Of a stretch of DNA of 64,000 nucleotides, positions 1-11,431 are shown piece after piece. A model generated the notes under the pieces. The model had not been told where the DNA came from. It saw nothing but the letters and a program-made list of their open reading frames with translations, and searched no databases. The stretch comes from Pagrus major. Taxonomy: Eukaryota > Chordata > Actinopteri > Spariformes > Sparidae. Position 1 is the stretch's first letter, and each line of letters opens with the position of its first letter. Where the stretch lies: positions 23,230,040-23,294,039 of the forward strand of contig NC_133225.1 of the NCBI RefSeq assembly GCF_040436345.1. The letters run 5' to 3'. Made by a program: the position numbers and the translations under genes.

Positions 1-606
1 GTGAATATTGTCCATGACGAGCTGAAAGCAGTAGCATTGGGTTACACTTCTCAAAACTCAACACCGACAACTGTCACTGCAACTTTTGTAACACAAAAAG
101 CAAAGCTAGCCACGGCAACACATCTAACTCGAGAAAACACTTAAACCGTATTTAATAGCCTGAAGTCCCCTGCAGTACGCACAGCTAACGTTAACATGCC
201 TGCAGCGAGCGCGTAAGAGGTTTAACCCACCGGGGACGGGAAAAACATCGACATCTTCAGGTAATTGATTAACTAATTGGATGAGTTGTTGTTGGAAATA
301 ACTGGTCTTTTTTCACTGTTTTGGTTGACGTAAGCTTCGCACTTTTACTAGCATTAGCCAACACTCAGCCACAGATTGTGTCCGAAAAATGTGGACTTAT
401 TTTTTACAACTTGAATTATATTTTTGTTAAGAGAGTAAAATACCCCAAAAAGTACAGTTGGGTACGAGTATTGATTCCAGGTACTGGTATCGGTTAAAGT
501 GTGAAAGGTAGGCAGTAGGCAAATCACGATCCGAGGTGTCAGTCAGCCTGATGTTGCTAATTTTATAGCAATTTTCAACACATTATTCATAATTGGCTCC
601 TCTCAC

Positions 607-709
607 CTTGCGACTGAGCGAACTCATCTCTGTGACCTCCTTCGACCTCGGTGGCAAACATGATGAGGATGACAGTGCAGACCAGACCAGTCCTCCATAG
701 CGTTTCCAT
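607..709 (-). CDS. tmem131: First coding exon of a secreted/membrane protein, probably TMEM131 (partial)
   Basis: On the minus strand an ATG in good context (ACCATGG) opens a 34-codon exon ending one base into a codon at a consensus GTGAGA donor (rc of 601-606). The peptide starts METLWRTGLV, continues with a hydrophobic stretch (VCTVILIMFA) and then becomes polar, as expected of a cleaved signal peptide. Its last residues, HRDEFAQSQ, resemble the segment after the signal peptide of human TMEM131 (KEAFVQSES, from memory). TMEM131 is a type I membrane protein implicated in collagen secretion and is a neighbour of ZAP70 in human, which supports the name. The remaining exons would lie left of the window. 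The evidence for a signal-peptide exon is fair, but the gene name rests on a short match plus linkage. Another secreted protein is possible. Confidence 0.45.
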
Positions 710-1008
710 GGTTACTACAGTATTTGCTATAGTAACAGACTTCAGTGCAGTGCTCCCCGGGAGTCTGTCCCAACATGTCTTCTGCCCTCTCGGATGCCCC
801 GTCGCCTAGCAGTGGGACAGCTCAGCGCTCTGTTGGGCCATGGCTGCAGGAAGATCCGTGAGCTCAGACAGACATAGCAGCCTCTGCAGCGTGTTGATCA
901 GCAATTGGCGATGGATCCTGGACAAGACCTCGCAGAAGTAGAAAAAGCCTGGACAGATCTCCCAAGGGGTTCAGCAGCAGCAGTGGTGGGTTTCTGTTCT
1001 CTGTAGCC
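710..1008 (-). other. Candidate 5' UTR part of the signal-peptide exon
   Basis: Reading the minus strand, a pyrimidine-rich acceptor ending TTCTGCAG lies at 1021-1009, so the exon carrying the signal peptide could begin at 1008. The reading frame upstream of the ATG is closed by stops, so this part would be noncoding. It contains at least two upstream ATGs: one in strong context opens a short closed ORF, and another (at about 776) overlaps the main start out of frame. These could restrain translation, or could mean the true 5' end is closer to the ATG. Confidence 0.3.
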
Positions 1009-1811
1009 CTGCAGAAGAGAAATTGTTCAGTCAGGAAGAGGAAGGCAAGGAAAGGGAGTGAAAAGGGAGGAGAGAGACAGATTTAAGCTCAAAAAGGTGG
1101 GAGGAACAAGGGAGACATAGTGAAACAGACTAAGAGAGAGAGGGAGCATGAGATCCCATTGACCCATGCAGTTCCCAGTCTAACAAGACAAATCTACCCA
1201 GTTCATATTCAGCGTCCAGTGAAGGACCGCCCAGTCCTGCATTGTTCCTTCAGCTAATCAATCTTGGCTTTGGCGAAGGACAAACACCCTGTCTTTCACT
1301 CTGATGACCAGAGACAACAGCAGGTCCCAACCTGGGGCCCCTTAGGCCCTGCTCTTTAAACTGCCTGCCCACCGGAAAGAGTTCAAACACAAAGGAAACC
1401 ATTGATCTTGTAAAAAGCTGCGCTTAATGCCCAAACAGGGCTTGAAGTGGGTATTATGTCAGAGGCTCTGGGGGTAAAATGAGCCAATTTGAGAGGAGCA
1501 GCAGGTTGCCATCACTGCTACGCTGACTGACTGTGGTGGTTGGTTGTATGGCTGAGTGACTTGCTGGCTGGCTGCCTGACTGTGCAGCTTACTAATTGGC
1601 TGGCATCCTGGCTAGCAGACTGATGGTATGAGTGCCTATATGAACTTTGTTTACACCTGAGACAAAGAATAAGAGTATTGCAATAATTATAGTTTTTGGG
1701 TTTTTGTTATTTTTTTATTTCAGGTTTTAAAATCGGATAACAACATCAGCCAGAAGTAATATCTTAAAAACCATAAACACATAAAATAAACAACAATCTT
1801 GATATGGATAA

Positions 1812-2009
1812 GGGACCCTTCCCAGTTAGCTCTGCTTAACGTTACACACCAGAAATCAATTATTCTACCCTGCTCTAAAAGCCAACACAGGAAAATGCAC
1901 TGTGCTGCCCCTGGCAACTACTGTTTATAGAGTTGTCGAAGAAGAAGTTGATTTCCAGTGTGTAACATTAAGCAGAGCTAACAGAGCTAACTGGGAAGTA
2001 GCAGGGTCC
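1812..2009. repeat. Inverted repeat (foldback element)
   Basis: The arm at 1812-1859 (GGGACCCTTCCCAGTTAGCT...) is the near reverse complement of the arm at 1948-2009 (...AGCTAACTGGGAAGTAGCAG), with about 90 bp between them. The right arm carries a small internal duplication of AGAGCTAAC. The arrangement fits a nonautonomous foldback/MITE insertion. No target-site duplication was confirmed. Confidence 0.6.
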
Positions 2010-4456
2010 TGTTTTTTAAATTAAGTTGTAGAGGAGTCAGACGGAGTCAGCTATTTGGCAGTATTTTACTCTGCGTTACCCCACCAGTACAACAGCGACA
2101 TGTTTAGTATGCAAGGCTGTAATTTCGAGGGGTTGCCAATTTCAACACCAGCAGCCTCATAGCAGTTGAAGACGTATCACGCGAAAGAGCACGACGAAAC
2201 TGCTCTCCCCCAAACTTTATGAGAAACCCAAAGCCAGAAGCCCAAAGTATCAGAATCTGTATCGGAAAGGAAAAAATGGCATCGGAACATCTCTAAGGAA
2301 CCAGACGACGTATGAGACTGTTAACTATGCAGTGTAGTGACCATGAGGGGTACTTGTAATGATCTCTTTTTGGTAATCTAGTACTCATTTCAGTAAAGGC
2401 AAGACATACAACAGGACACATTGGTGGGGCCTGGCTTTCCACCAACATATAGTTGTGTATCATCTGCATATTACTTCACAATGCCAGTGAAATAATAATA
2501 TACATTTCCAGGAAAAACAGAAGAGGGATTGATCCTTCCTTTTTCAACCACTGAATAGAAAGTGAAGTTTGTCTGACAGCACCCGATGATCATTTGGAGG
2601 TTTGAAGTCCAGACAGCCAGACATCACAGATTAAAATCTTGTTTCACTTGTTCATTTTCCACACAACTCATTTAAATGTCCTGTGCTATACATAAACCCC
2701 AAGCTCCTTTTTAATTGAGCACTATTACGTTTGAGTACTTATAGACTAACATAGAGTGAGTCTGCTTTATAATAACAATGGAAAATGACTTCCTCAGACC
2801 CAGAGTGCCCATTACAAAAACAGACCAGAGCCAGGATCAGGAGTCACATTTTCATGGGTGCCCTTCTCTTTGACTTGAGTTTCCTGGCTGTGGATTGCAG
2901 TGTCAGCTAAAAACCAACACTTGCTATTCTCCAGTTAAGTCTGCCCACCCAGTTCACTCTTGTCCCAGCCTCCCTCCCTCCCTCCCCTCCATCCCTCCCT
3001 CAGTGCCGTCTGGGGGAGAGAAGAGCGAGCGGAGACGCCACACTGGCCCAGATGGCTGGCGGCTAACCAACTGCAGCCAAAGGTAATCGGAAGCAGATGG
3101 GAAACCTTTTGGTGACGAGAGCAGGGGGAACAAGTTGCCTCCTGAAAAGAGGAGGGAAAAAAACGAGCGCAAAGCCCGAGGGGAATGAAAGAGAGACAGC
3201 AGAGTGTAAGCTGTTCAAACCAGCTGGGAGAGCCATTCTTGAGTGTTAATACCCTGAACTGAGTGTGGAGGAATGAGTTGCAAAGAGCCCTAATGTGCCT
3301 CTCGTTTCATTTCAAACAGCAATGGGAAGGTAGAGTCAAAGGAGAGTTTGCTTTAAAAACACTAAGGGGTCTTTGTACTGTTGCAGCTTCCCCTCATACG
3401 TGGAACAACTGAAAGTCTTTCTCTCTTCCCCTCCCTCAGGCTTTCTCTCAGTCATTTCCTGCACAAGCCAAACTCCCCTCCATTTTCATTACTTCTTCTG
3501 CTCCCGCTCTCAATTTATTGTGGGGTTATTAAACTTGCAGCTTGATATCAAGTGCTTTTCATTACTACTAACTCTCCTCTTGTTTATTTAAACAAGAGAA
3601 AGGGGGAGAGCCTGGACCCCCCTCCCAGTGCTGTCCCTTGCTGCTTTTCAAGTACAGCAAAAAAGATTTGTGGATGGCCTTCAGAAGATCCCCACAACAA
3701 CATGCATGCACTGCCTTCTTGCTAAATTATTACTCCATAATAAACCGCACAAAAATGCAGCTGAATTAGGAGTTAGCTGTCTCTCAGAGGTGATGGTGTC
3801 GTACATCTTCCGTGGTCTGTTGTGCAAAACTTTCCCTCTGGGCTGTATCACTTTTGGCAAAATAAAAAAAGTATGTTTGTCAGCAGGCCAAGCGAGCACA
3901 TACGGCGACTCTCTGCTCCGTGTTTTGCTTGGATTAGCTGCGAATATGGAGCGTATATATAGCTGCAATCAAGGCCAAGAAAAGAAAGTGGTCCGAGCTG
4001 CAGACAGGCCGCACTATTTCCAGTGCAATCACAATTTGCAAAAGAGAAAAGAAGGAGGGGAGAAGAAAGGGGTCGTTGTTAACAAGAGAGAGAAAAGTTG
4101 GACCGCTCAGGATAATTAGGTGGGAATTTAAGGGTGGGCCAAATTCGCGATGTAATCAAGGCAGTGGACCCAGAAGCCTTTTGACACGTCATTTTTTCAA
4201 CTTGTCATCTCGTAGTGAGCAGGGAATGGTGCTTAATTCATGTGGCGTAAAGGATGTACAGTGAGTGTTTTTTCTTTTCTTTTAAAGACTAGAGCTAACT
4301 ATGCTGTCCTTGTCTTTAACTGTTGCCAGGGAGAGTGGAGCTATCCGAAAACTAGCACACTAATCAAAGCCATATGACCGGCTCAAAGTAAAGTCTGTGT
4401 GGAGCGAACAGATGCTAAGTGTCCCTCAGCTTAGCTTCAAGTCTAGTGCTCCCCCA

Positions 4457-4475
4457 CTCTCTCTCTCTCTCTCGT

Positions 4476-4523
<48 letters not shown>
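4457..4523. repeat. (CT)n(CA)n microsatellite
   Basis: A CT tract at 4457-4473 is followed by an uninterrupted CA tract at 4477-4523. It is likely length-polymorphic. Confidence 0.95.
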
Positions 4524-4524
<1 letters not shown>

Positions 4525-6592
4525 GTCTCCACTTTGATCAGGGAGTAGCTCATGAATCAGCTTTAGGTTCAGTTTATTATTTCATTAAACCAGCGGTGCG
4601 GCTTCTCTTTTCTAAAAAGACCATGAGGCTGTGGGATCAAACAGCCCATAAGATAATGTCACAAGTCAGATGCAGCGACCAATTATTCCCTCACTGGACA
4701 AAAAAAAGAAAAGATTTTCACAGATCTCCACATGAAATCCTGAGCAGGTGATGGAACTAACACAAAGAACTGAGGGATACTTCTCAGACTAAACTCTAAT
4801 TCTCTCCGTCTGCTGCAAAGACAGAAAGAGAAAGAGGCAGGCATTCCTTTCTCGGTTTCCCCAAATAAACAGCGTGCAGATGAAAAGTGGGAACATAAAC
4901 AGGCCGGAGAACCTCGGATGTGCTCCCCTCGCTCTGAAAATGTGCCTCTCGAGTCTGAAACAATATTTAGTGAGAGAGAGAGCTGACTCGACACGAAGTG
5001 AGTCAGCCAGCAGCACTGGGAACAGAGCAGATGGTAGTGGAAGGTTTTCTCTGTCTCTGTCTTTTATCATATCCATTTCTTGGCAGTTTTTATCTTCTTT
5101 ACAACTGCAAACTGTCCAAAACACCAAAAATAAACCTAGTTTACTGTCACGTAAGAAAAGTGGCAAACCCACATGTTTGAGAGGATGGAGCCATAAATGT
5201 TTGGCATTTTTTGCTTAAAACATTTCCAACCCAATCGCCAGAATAAATGTTGGCAATGGAAGTTAATGCAAAACCACAGATATGTTGCAACTGTACGTTT
5301 CTTTAGCTTCTGCTTTAGGTTTCAATTCTATCTTGTGAGGATGCTGCGCTCACATTCTGATTAAATTTAGGCACAAAAACCGATCATGTTTTGGCTTTAA
5401 ATACCTGTTTTCATCACCACAAACATGGCTAGAGATATCCTATCTTCCCGTCAAGAATATTTGTTTTTTGTTGCCACTAACGCAGCTGGAAATTGTCTCG
5501 ACGTCCACTTAAAAACACCCAGTGGTGTCTCGCGTACAAATGTCGAAACACAGTCTTGAACTGTGGTCATTGGCTTGTCAACCTTATCGACCTGGCATCT
5601 CCTGAATCTTCTTATATGAAAGTCGGGTCATAAACATGTAATGTAAACATGATTTGACATGCCATATAGAAATGTCAATATGTAGCCTATGACATGTACA
5701 AATGTGAATGTACCAGTGGTTTGCAGAAACTGGAAGTTAACTGCCCATCAAGCTAATGGGCCTGCTGGCACTGGTGCGTCTTACTTTTTCATTTAGCTGC
5801 ACCCATTAACACATTTTATTTTAATTTCTGAACGCATTATGTAAATTATTGTAGACGGGAGTAAAAGGTGCAGATATTCTTTTTTATTTGAGTCACGGCA
5901 CATGTAACAAGAAGTTCTGATAACCTCAAGTTAGTTAGGATCTTACAAAGCGCTGATGATTACGAGACAGCGGTAGAGAGAGATAAGATATTTTGTTAAA
6001 AATGTTTCTACAGGCTACGTTTTTTTAATCTGAAAATGAGTGAAAATGCTTAGTCATCAGGATAAAATACGGTCCCATTGATCATGTTATAATAAAATTC
6101 ATAAGGAAAAAACGCGGTTATCGGCCGATATACCAAGTTGAGGTACCGTATTGTGCAAATCCCGTAACCTAGGAAACTCACAATATGCAAACTACAAATA
6201 AACAATGCAAATGATGGCACCTGGGATAAAAACATATATTATTTATTGGCATACAATCTAATATGTCGATTAAGTATGGCCAAATAAAATCATTTAAAGG
6301 TGCATTTCTATTTATTCTACCAAAATATAAACAAAACAGAATGATGCTGCACAAAGGTCAAGAGAGCAACCCTTTCTGCAGAGTCAGCAGGCACACAGTC
6401 ACATCCATCAGTGTAAAGGTGAGCTTTAACACGATGGAGGCATCATGTCTCAGTCCCTGTAGGAGGCTGCATGGGCATCGTCCTCCTCCATCAGTGAGGA
6501 GCTGCAGGTTGCTCCTCACAGCACAAAGTCAACCCTCACTAATGTACCTGATGTCTGCTGCCGGCCACATCATCTCTTCACCGGCCTGCACA

Positions 6593-6627
<35 letters not shown>
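6593..6627. repeat. (CT)n(CA)n microsatellite
   Basis: A CT tract runs directly into a CA tract, the same compound arrangement as at 4457-4523. Confidence 0.9.
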
Positions 6628-6904
6628 TGACTGCCTCAGCAGCCAACAAGGAGATCCCAGCCACAACTCAGAGCTGAGACAGATTTTTGGAGGAGCATTT
6701 CAAAAAACCGTGAGACAACATCAGCAGTGCACCATGACGCAATGAAAAACAGTAAAAGACAACATGAGGACGATATTCTCCTGGCGTCTACAGAAACCTA
6801 TCTGGAGAAATGAGCGCAGCCTCCTGCCAGCATCATGTCACGGCCGTTTTCCTCCAGAGTCGTGCATGAAAAAGCGGACAGCGGGGCCGGACTCGGTGAC
6901 CTAC

Positions 6905-7020
6905 CTTCCCGTGTCCCCTTGCAGGAGTTTCCGCCGTGTCTGTCCTCTGTCCTCCGCAGCGGAGCGGAGAGGAGCGGAGCGGAGAGGAGAGGAGAGGAGG
7001 CGGCGCCGGCGGATGACTGA
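6905..7020 (-). promoter_or_regulatory. GC-rich candidate first noncoding exon and promoter, minus strand
   Basis: This is a local GC/CpG-rich island in otherwise AT-rich DNA. On the minus strand it ends in a donor GGGAAG|GTAGGT (intron from 6904 leftward). Splicing to the acceptor at 1009-1010 would not keep an open frame, so the exon would be noncoding and could be exon 1 of the minus-strand signal-peptide gene. The G/A-rich imperfect repeat at 6958-7003 (GGAGCGGAGAGGAGC pattern) lies inside it. There is no transcript evidence. Confidence 0.3.
6958..7003. repeat. Imperfect GGAGCGGAGA purine repeat
   Basis: Short tandem iterations of GGAGC/GGAGA on the plus strand give a purine-only tract within the GC-rich island. 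Confidence 0.8.
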
Positions 7021-7283
7021 GGAGACTCAACTTCTTCCACTTTCAGAAGCAGGGAGCCACAGTTTGACATCAAGGCACACACACTTGGAATATTTGACTT
7101 CCGGTTACAACTTGCAAAATAAAAGTCGTAATGTACAGAATCTAAAACTTTGGTTCTGTCAGCAGAGGTATTAAATCATGGCTGAAAGAGAAGCAACTGT
7201 TTTCACACCTAATGCATCTGCACAGACATATGTGTAGCCTACTTTTACAGCAGAGCTACTACATTTTTCTACCTGTTTTACAA

Positions 7284-7727
7284 AGAGCCGAGGTCACGCC
7301 CCTTCCGGTTTGCTCCACGACACCTTGTTTCAGAAAAACCCATTTGAGCCTACAACATTTCTTATCACCCACCTACAATACAGTACTGAGTTCCCTCACC
7401 AGACAGCTTAACAACCATTCACACCTGGGCTCACCTAGCCTTAGCAACCCACTGAAGGCCAGTCGGGTCAGCGATCGACAAGTGGCCCTGACGACCCTGA
7501 AGCTCAGAGCTCACTCTGTCCTTAACGCCTCTGTAAGGACACTCCCACACAGAGTGTAAAAGCCTGCAGCTCCCCTCCAGTTAGTTAGAAGTGAAGAAGC
7601 CTCTTGGATGAGAGGTGAAACGTCTTCAAGAAACTGAAACACGTACAGTTGCCTACGATACAGCACCTAGAATTTTTCCAAAATAAGGTCCCATGGGGCA
7701 AACCAGAAGGGGTGTGACTTCAGCTCT
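7284..7727. mobile_element. 444-bp element with about 43-bp terminal inverted repeats
   Basis: The left end at 7284-7326 (GAGCCGAGGTCACGCCCCTT...) matches the reverse complement of 7685-7727 (GAGCTGAAGTCACACCCCTT...) with only scattered mismatches. The interior holds a sequence common in fish genomes (around 7595-7635, GAAGCCTCTTGGATGAGAGG...), probably itself a repeat tail. No transposase frame is present. I cannot name the family, and the interior may be a second element nested inside. Confidence 0.6.
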
Positions 7728-8749
7728 GTATTTGTATTCTCCTTTTGTTTTTCTTTTCTTTTTTCTACTCATAATTTCTATGTGAACAAGTGTCGTAAAT
7801 TAGCATTTTGTTATTAACCAATGTTACTGTTATATCCATGTCCAATAAATAAACCAAACTTAACTATCTATATATAGTGAAGAGCTGAATTGAGAACGCT
7901 GATTGTTAATGATTGCTTCACAACACTGTCACTATCATCCATTAACTTTAAGGTGTTTTACAAGAACTTATTTCAAAAGCTGCATCACACACCACCCAAC
8001 TTGGTTTAAATCATTTGTTTTTTATTATTTCTTTGTACCTGCAAGAGTCCACTCCCATGCTGTGGCCCAAAGTCTGAACCCTTACATGGCGGATCCAACC
8101 ACAGTCAATGAAGGTACAGAATATGAAGCTATGGGTTAATCTTCTTCTTCTTCTGTATCTGCATTGCTGACAGCAGTCTCCTAAAGAGTTGCTGTTTTTG
8201 CGTATGTTCAAATAAAGTGAGACATCATACTGAGTAGTTCCTCAGCAGACTCAGTAAATACTAATTACTTAATCATCAGTTGTTCTTAACTATTCTCAAC
8301 AGTAACTAATGATTCAGTTATTAGTGATTAATCAGGCATCACTAGTTTGTGCCAATCAGTAGGAGGTGGGTGGTTAATGATGAACAACTCATGAAGAAAG
8401 TGGTCAGTATGTAAATTCACCGATATTCATGAACTAATCATTACCTAATGATTCATTAATGCAGTATCTCCCAGTCTGTTCTTCAGTAACTCATCATTGT
8501 CTACTATGTGGCCCTCAAATCCTCGATCCTGATTCCTTCCTTAATTGCTCCTGAGTAACTACTCACATTTTTGTCTACCTTATTGTAAAGTTTGACCGAA
8601 ATTTAAGTTAACTGTGCTTTTATTTTGAAGGTCAACATCTTCCTCGCCGGGTTTGTTTTGTTAGATTCTGTCTGACTTGATTCAGACGGAACCTGCTGAT
8701 TGGTGCTGATCCACGGCTCCGAGGAAGCAGCTGTATCTGTGAGGTGGGG

Positions 8750-8755
<6 letters not shown>
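7728..8755. other. Intergenic, nothing recognised
   Basis: AT-rich single-copy-looking DNA. The stretch at 8230-8500 is rich in short variants of TTAGTGATTAATCA and TAATGATTCATTA, giving a loosely repetitive texture. No gene signal. Confidence 0.5.
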
Positions 8756-8798
<43 letters not shown>

Positions 8799-11387
8799 TG
8801 ATGTGTGTCAGTTACTATTACCCTATCATTGTCACTGGTCCTGTGGGTAGGCTAATGCACAGGTGTTGTAGCAGGTGTGTGTAGAGCCCCAGTCATAGTG
8901 GTTATTGTTTTAATAAAAAGTATTACACACAACAGTATTACAATGTCACAAGCCCACCACAAGCTAAAATAACAAGAAATAAAACAGGAGGTACTTAGCT
9001 TAGCTATGATGAAGACCAGAAACGGGTAAACAGCTAGCCTAAAATCTGCCTACCAGAACCAGTGAAGCTCCCAATTAAACAGATATATCTTGTTGGTTTA
9101 ATCTGCAGAATAAAAATTTGAAAAAGTGTAAAATTACTTTTAAATTTTTTTTTACTGCGGTTTTGTCCCCTTGTTTCATGCTGAAAGGTGTATTTTGTTA
9201 GCTTTAGACAGGACAAGGCTAGCTGTTTCCCCGTTTTCAGACTGTATGCTAACACGAAGTCATTCTAAACAACTGCGAGCTGTAGCTTCATATTTAAAGG
9301 AGTAGTTTATACATTTTGGAAAATACAGTTATTCACTTCCTGGCAGAGAGTTAGTAGAGTCAATTCACAACCCTCTCACATCCGTCCGTTAAAGTAGAGT
9401 GCAGCCAGCAGGCGGTTAGCTTAACACGTACACTGGAAGTGAACAACTTAATGCTAAGCTGAGCTAATTGTCTGCTAGCTTCAGTTTTATATATAAAAGA
9501 CAGATATAGGAAGGACATGATCATATGACCTTCTTATTTCACTTTTTAGTAGGTGAAAACTTGATTCCCAAAATCTTGATCTATTAAAACTACATAATGT
9601 GTGTTTATTAGATAATAGAAGCAAGATGTTTCCCCTGTTTTTTTAGTCTGGATGCTAAAATAAGCTAACCAACCCTTTGCATTATATATTTAAAGTAATA
9701 GTTGAACATTTTGGAAAATAGTTTCCAGTCTTTATGCTAAGCTAAGGCAACCGGCTGCTGGCATTAACCATACGTACATTACACAACAGTGGTATTGATC
9801 TTCTCATCTAACTCTGAGCTCAATCCTCCAAACTAATCCTTTAAATAGTATGATACTGTCCGCAGATGGTTAGCTTAGCTTAGCTTCACACAAAGACTGG
9901 AAACAAAGGGAAACAGCTAAAGTAAAATCCACCTGCCAGCACCTCCGTTTGAAGCCACAACTCAACACGTTTTATTAGAAATAGCAAACGAGACTAAGTG
10001 TGTTGATTTGCGTACTTTTAAGGTGCAGGTAGATGGAGTCTATATCGAACTATTCCTTTAAATAGGACGGTAACTTGTGAATGTGTGTGTGTGTGTGTGT
10101 GTGTGTGGGTTGATGTGTGTCAGTTACTATTACCCTATCATTGTCACTGGTCCTGTGGGTAGGCTAATGCACAGGTGTTGTAGCAGGTGTGTGTAGAGCC
10201 CCAGTCATAGTGGTTATTGTTTTAATAAAAAGTATTACACACAACAGTATTACAATGTCACAAGCCCACCACAAGCTAAAATAACAAGAAATAAAACAGG
10301 AGGTACTTAGCTATGATGAAGACCAGAAACGGGTAAACAGCTAGCCTAAAATCTGCCTACCAGAACCAGTGAAGCTCCCAATTAAACAGATATATCTTGT
10401 TGGTTTAATCTGCAGAATAAAAATTTGAAAAAGTGTAAAATTACTTTTAAAATTTTTTTTACTGCGGTTTTGTCCCCTTGTTTCATGCTGAAAGGTGTAT
10501 TTTGTTAGCTTTAGACAGGACAAGGCTAGCTGTTTCCCCGTTTTCAGACTGTATGCTAACACGAAGTCATTCTAAACAACTGCGAGCTGTAGCTTCATAT
10601 TTAAAGGAGTAGTTTATACATTTTGGAAAATACAGTTATTCACTTCCTGGCAGAGAGTTAGTAGAGTCAATTCACAACCCTCTCACATCCGTCCGTTAAA
10701 GTAGAGTGCAGCCAGCAGGCGGTTAGCTTAACACGTACACTGGAAGTGAACAACTTAATGCTAAGCTGAGCTAATTGTCTGCTAGCTTCAGTTTTATATA
10801 TAAAAGACAGATATAGGAAGGACATGATCATATGACCTTCTTATTTCACTTTTTAGTAGGTGAAAACTTGATTCCCAAAATCTTGATCTATTAAAACTAC
10901 ATAATGTGTGTTTATTAGATAATAGAAGCAAGATGTTTCCCCTGTTTTTTTCGTCTGGATGCTAAAATAAGCTAACCAACCCTTCGCATTATATATTTAA
11001 AGTAATAGTTGAACATTTTGGAAAATAGTTTCCAGTCTTTATGCTAAGCTAAGGCAACCGGCTGCTGGCATTAACCATACGTACATTACACAACAGTGGT
11101 ATTGATCTTCTCATCTAACTCTGAGCTCAATCCTCCAAACTAATCCTTTAAATAGTATGACACTGTCCGCAGATGGTTAGCTTAGCTTAGCTTCACACAA
11201 AGACTGGAAACAAAGGGAAACAGCTAAAGTAAAATCCACCTGCCAGCACCTCCGTTTGAAGCCACAACTCAACACGTTTTATTAGAAATAGCAAACGAGA
11301 CTAAGTGTGTTGATTTGCGTACTTTTAAGGTGCAGGTAGATGGAGTCTATATCGAACTATTCCTTTAAATAGGACGGTAACTTGTGA

Positions 11388-11431
<44 letters not shown>

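Larger units (their letters stand above)
1010..6898. other. Gene-free stretch, probably intron 1 of the minus-strand gene
   Basis: No conserved coding exon is recognisable on either strand. If the noncoding exon near 6.9-7.0 kb and the signal-peptide exon belong together, this is a 5.9-kb intron. It contains an inverted repeat near 1.8-2.0 kb, two microsatellites (4457-4523 and 6593-6627) and a C/T-rich patch near 2970-3000. Short open frames here have no recognisable domain. Confidence 0.4.

Noticed and set aside
3628-4119. 163-codon plus-strand frame
   Set aside because: No recognised domain, no promoter or splice signals and no homolog I know; taken as chance.
6833-7082. Coding exon in the GC-rich block at 7 kb (either strand)
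   Set aside because: Frames are Ser/Pro/Arg-rich products of the GGAGC repeat, and splicing to the next exon meets a stop.
9034-9255. 73-codon minus-strand frame repeated at 10341-10562 and 11667-11888
   Set aside because: It recurs only because the DNA unit is triplicated. It has no domain, no splice context and overlaps dispersed-repeat sequence. Near-identity of the copies reflects recent duplication, not constraint.
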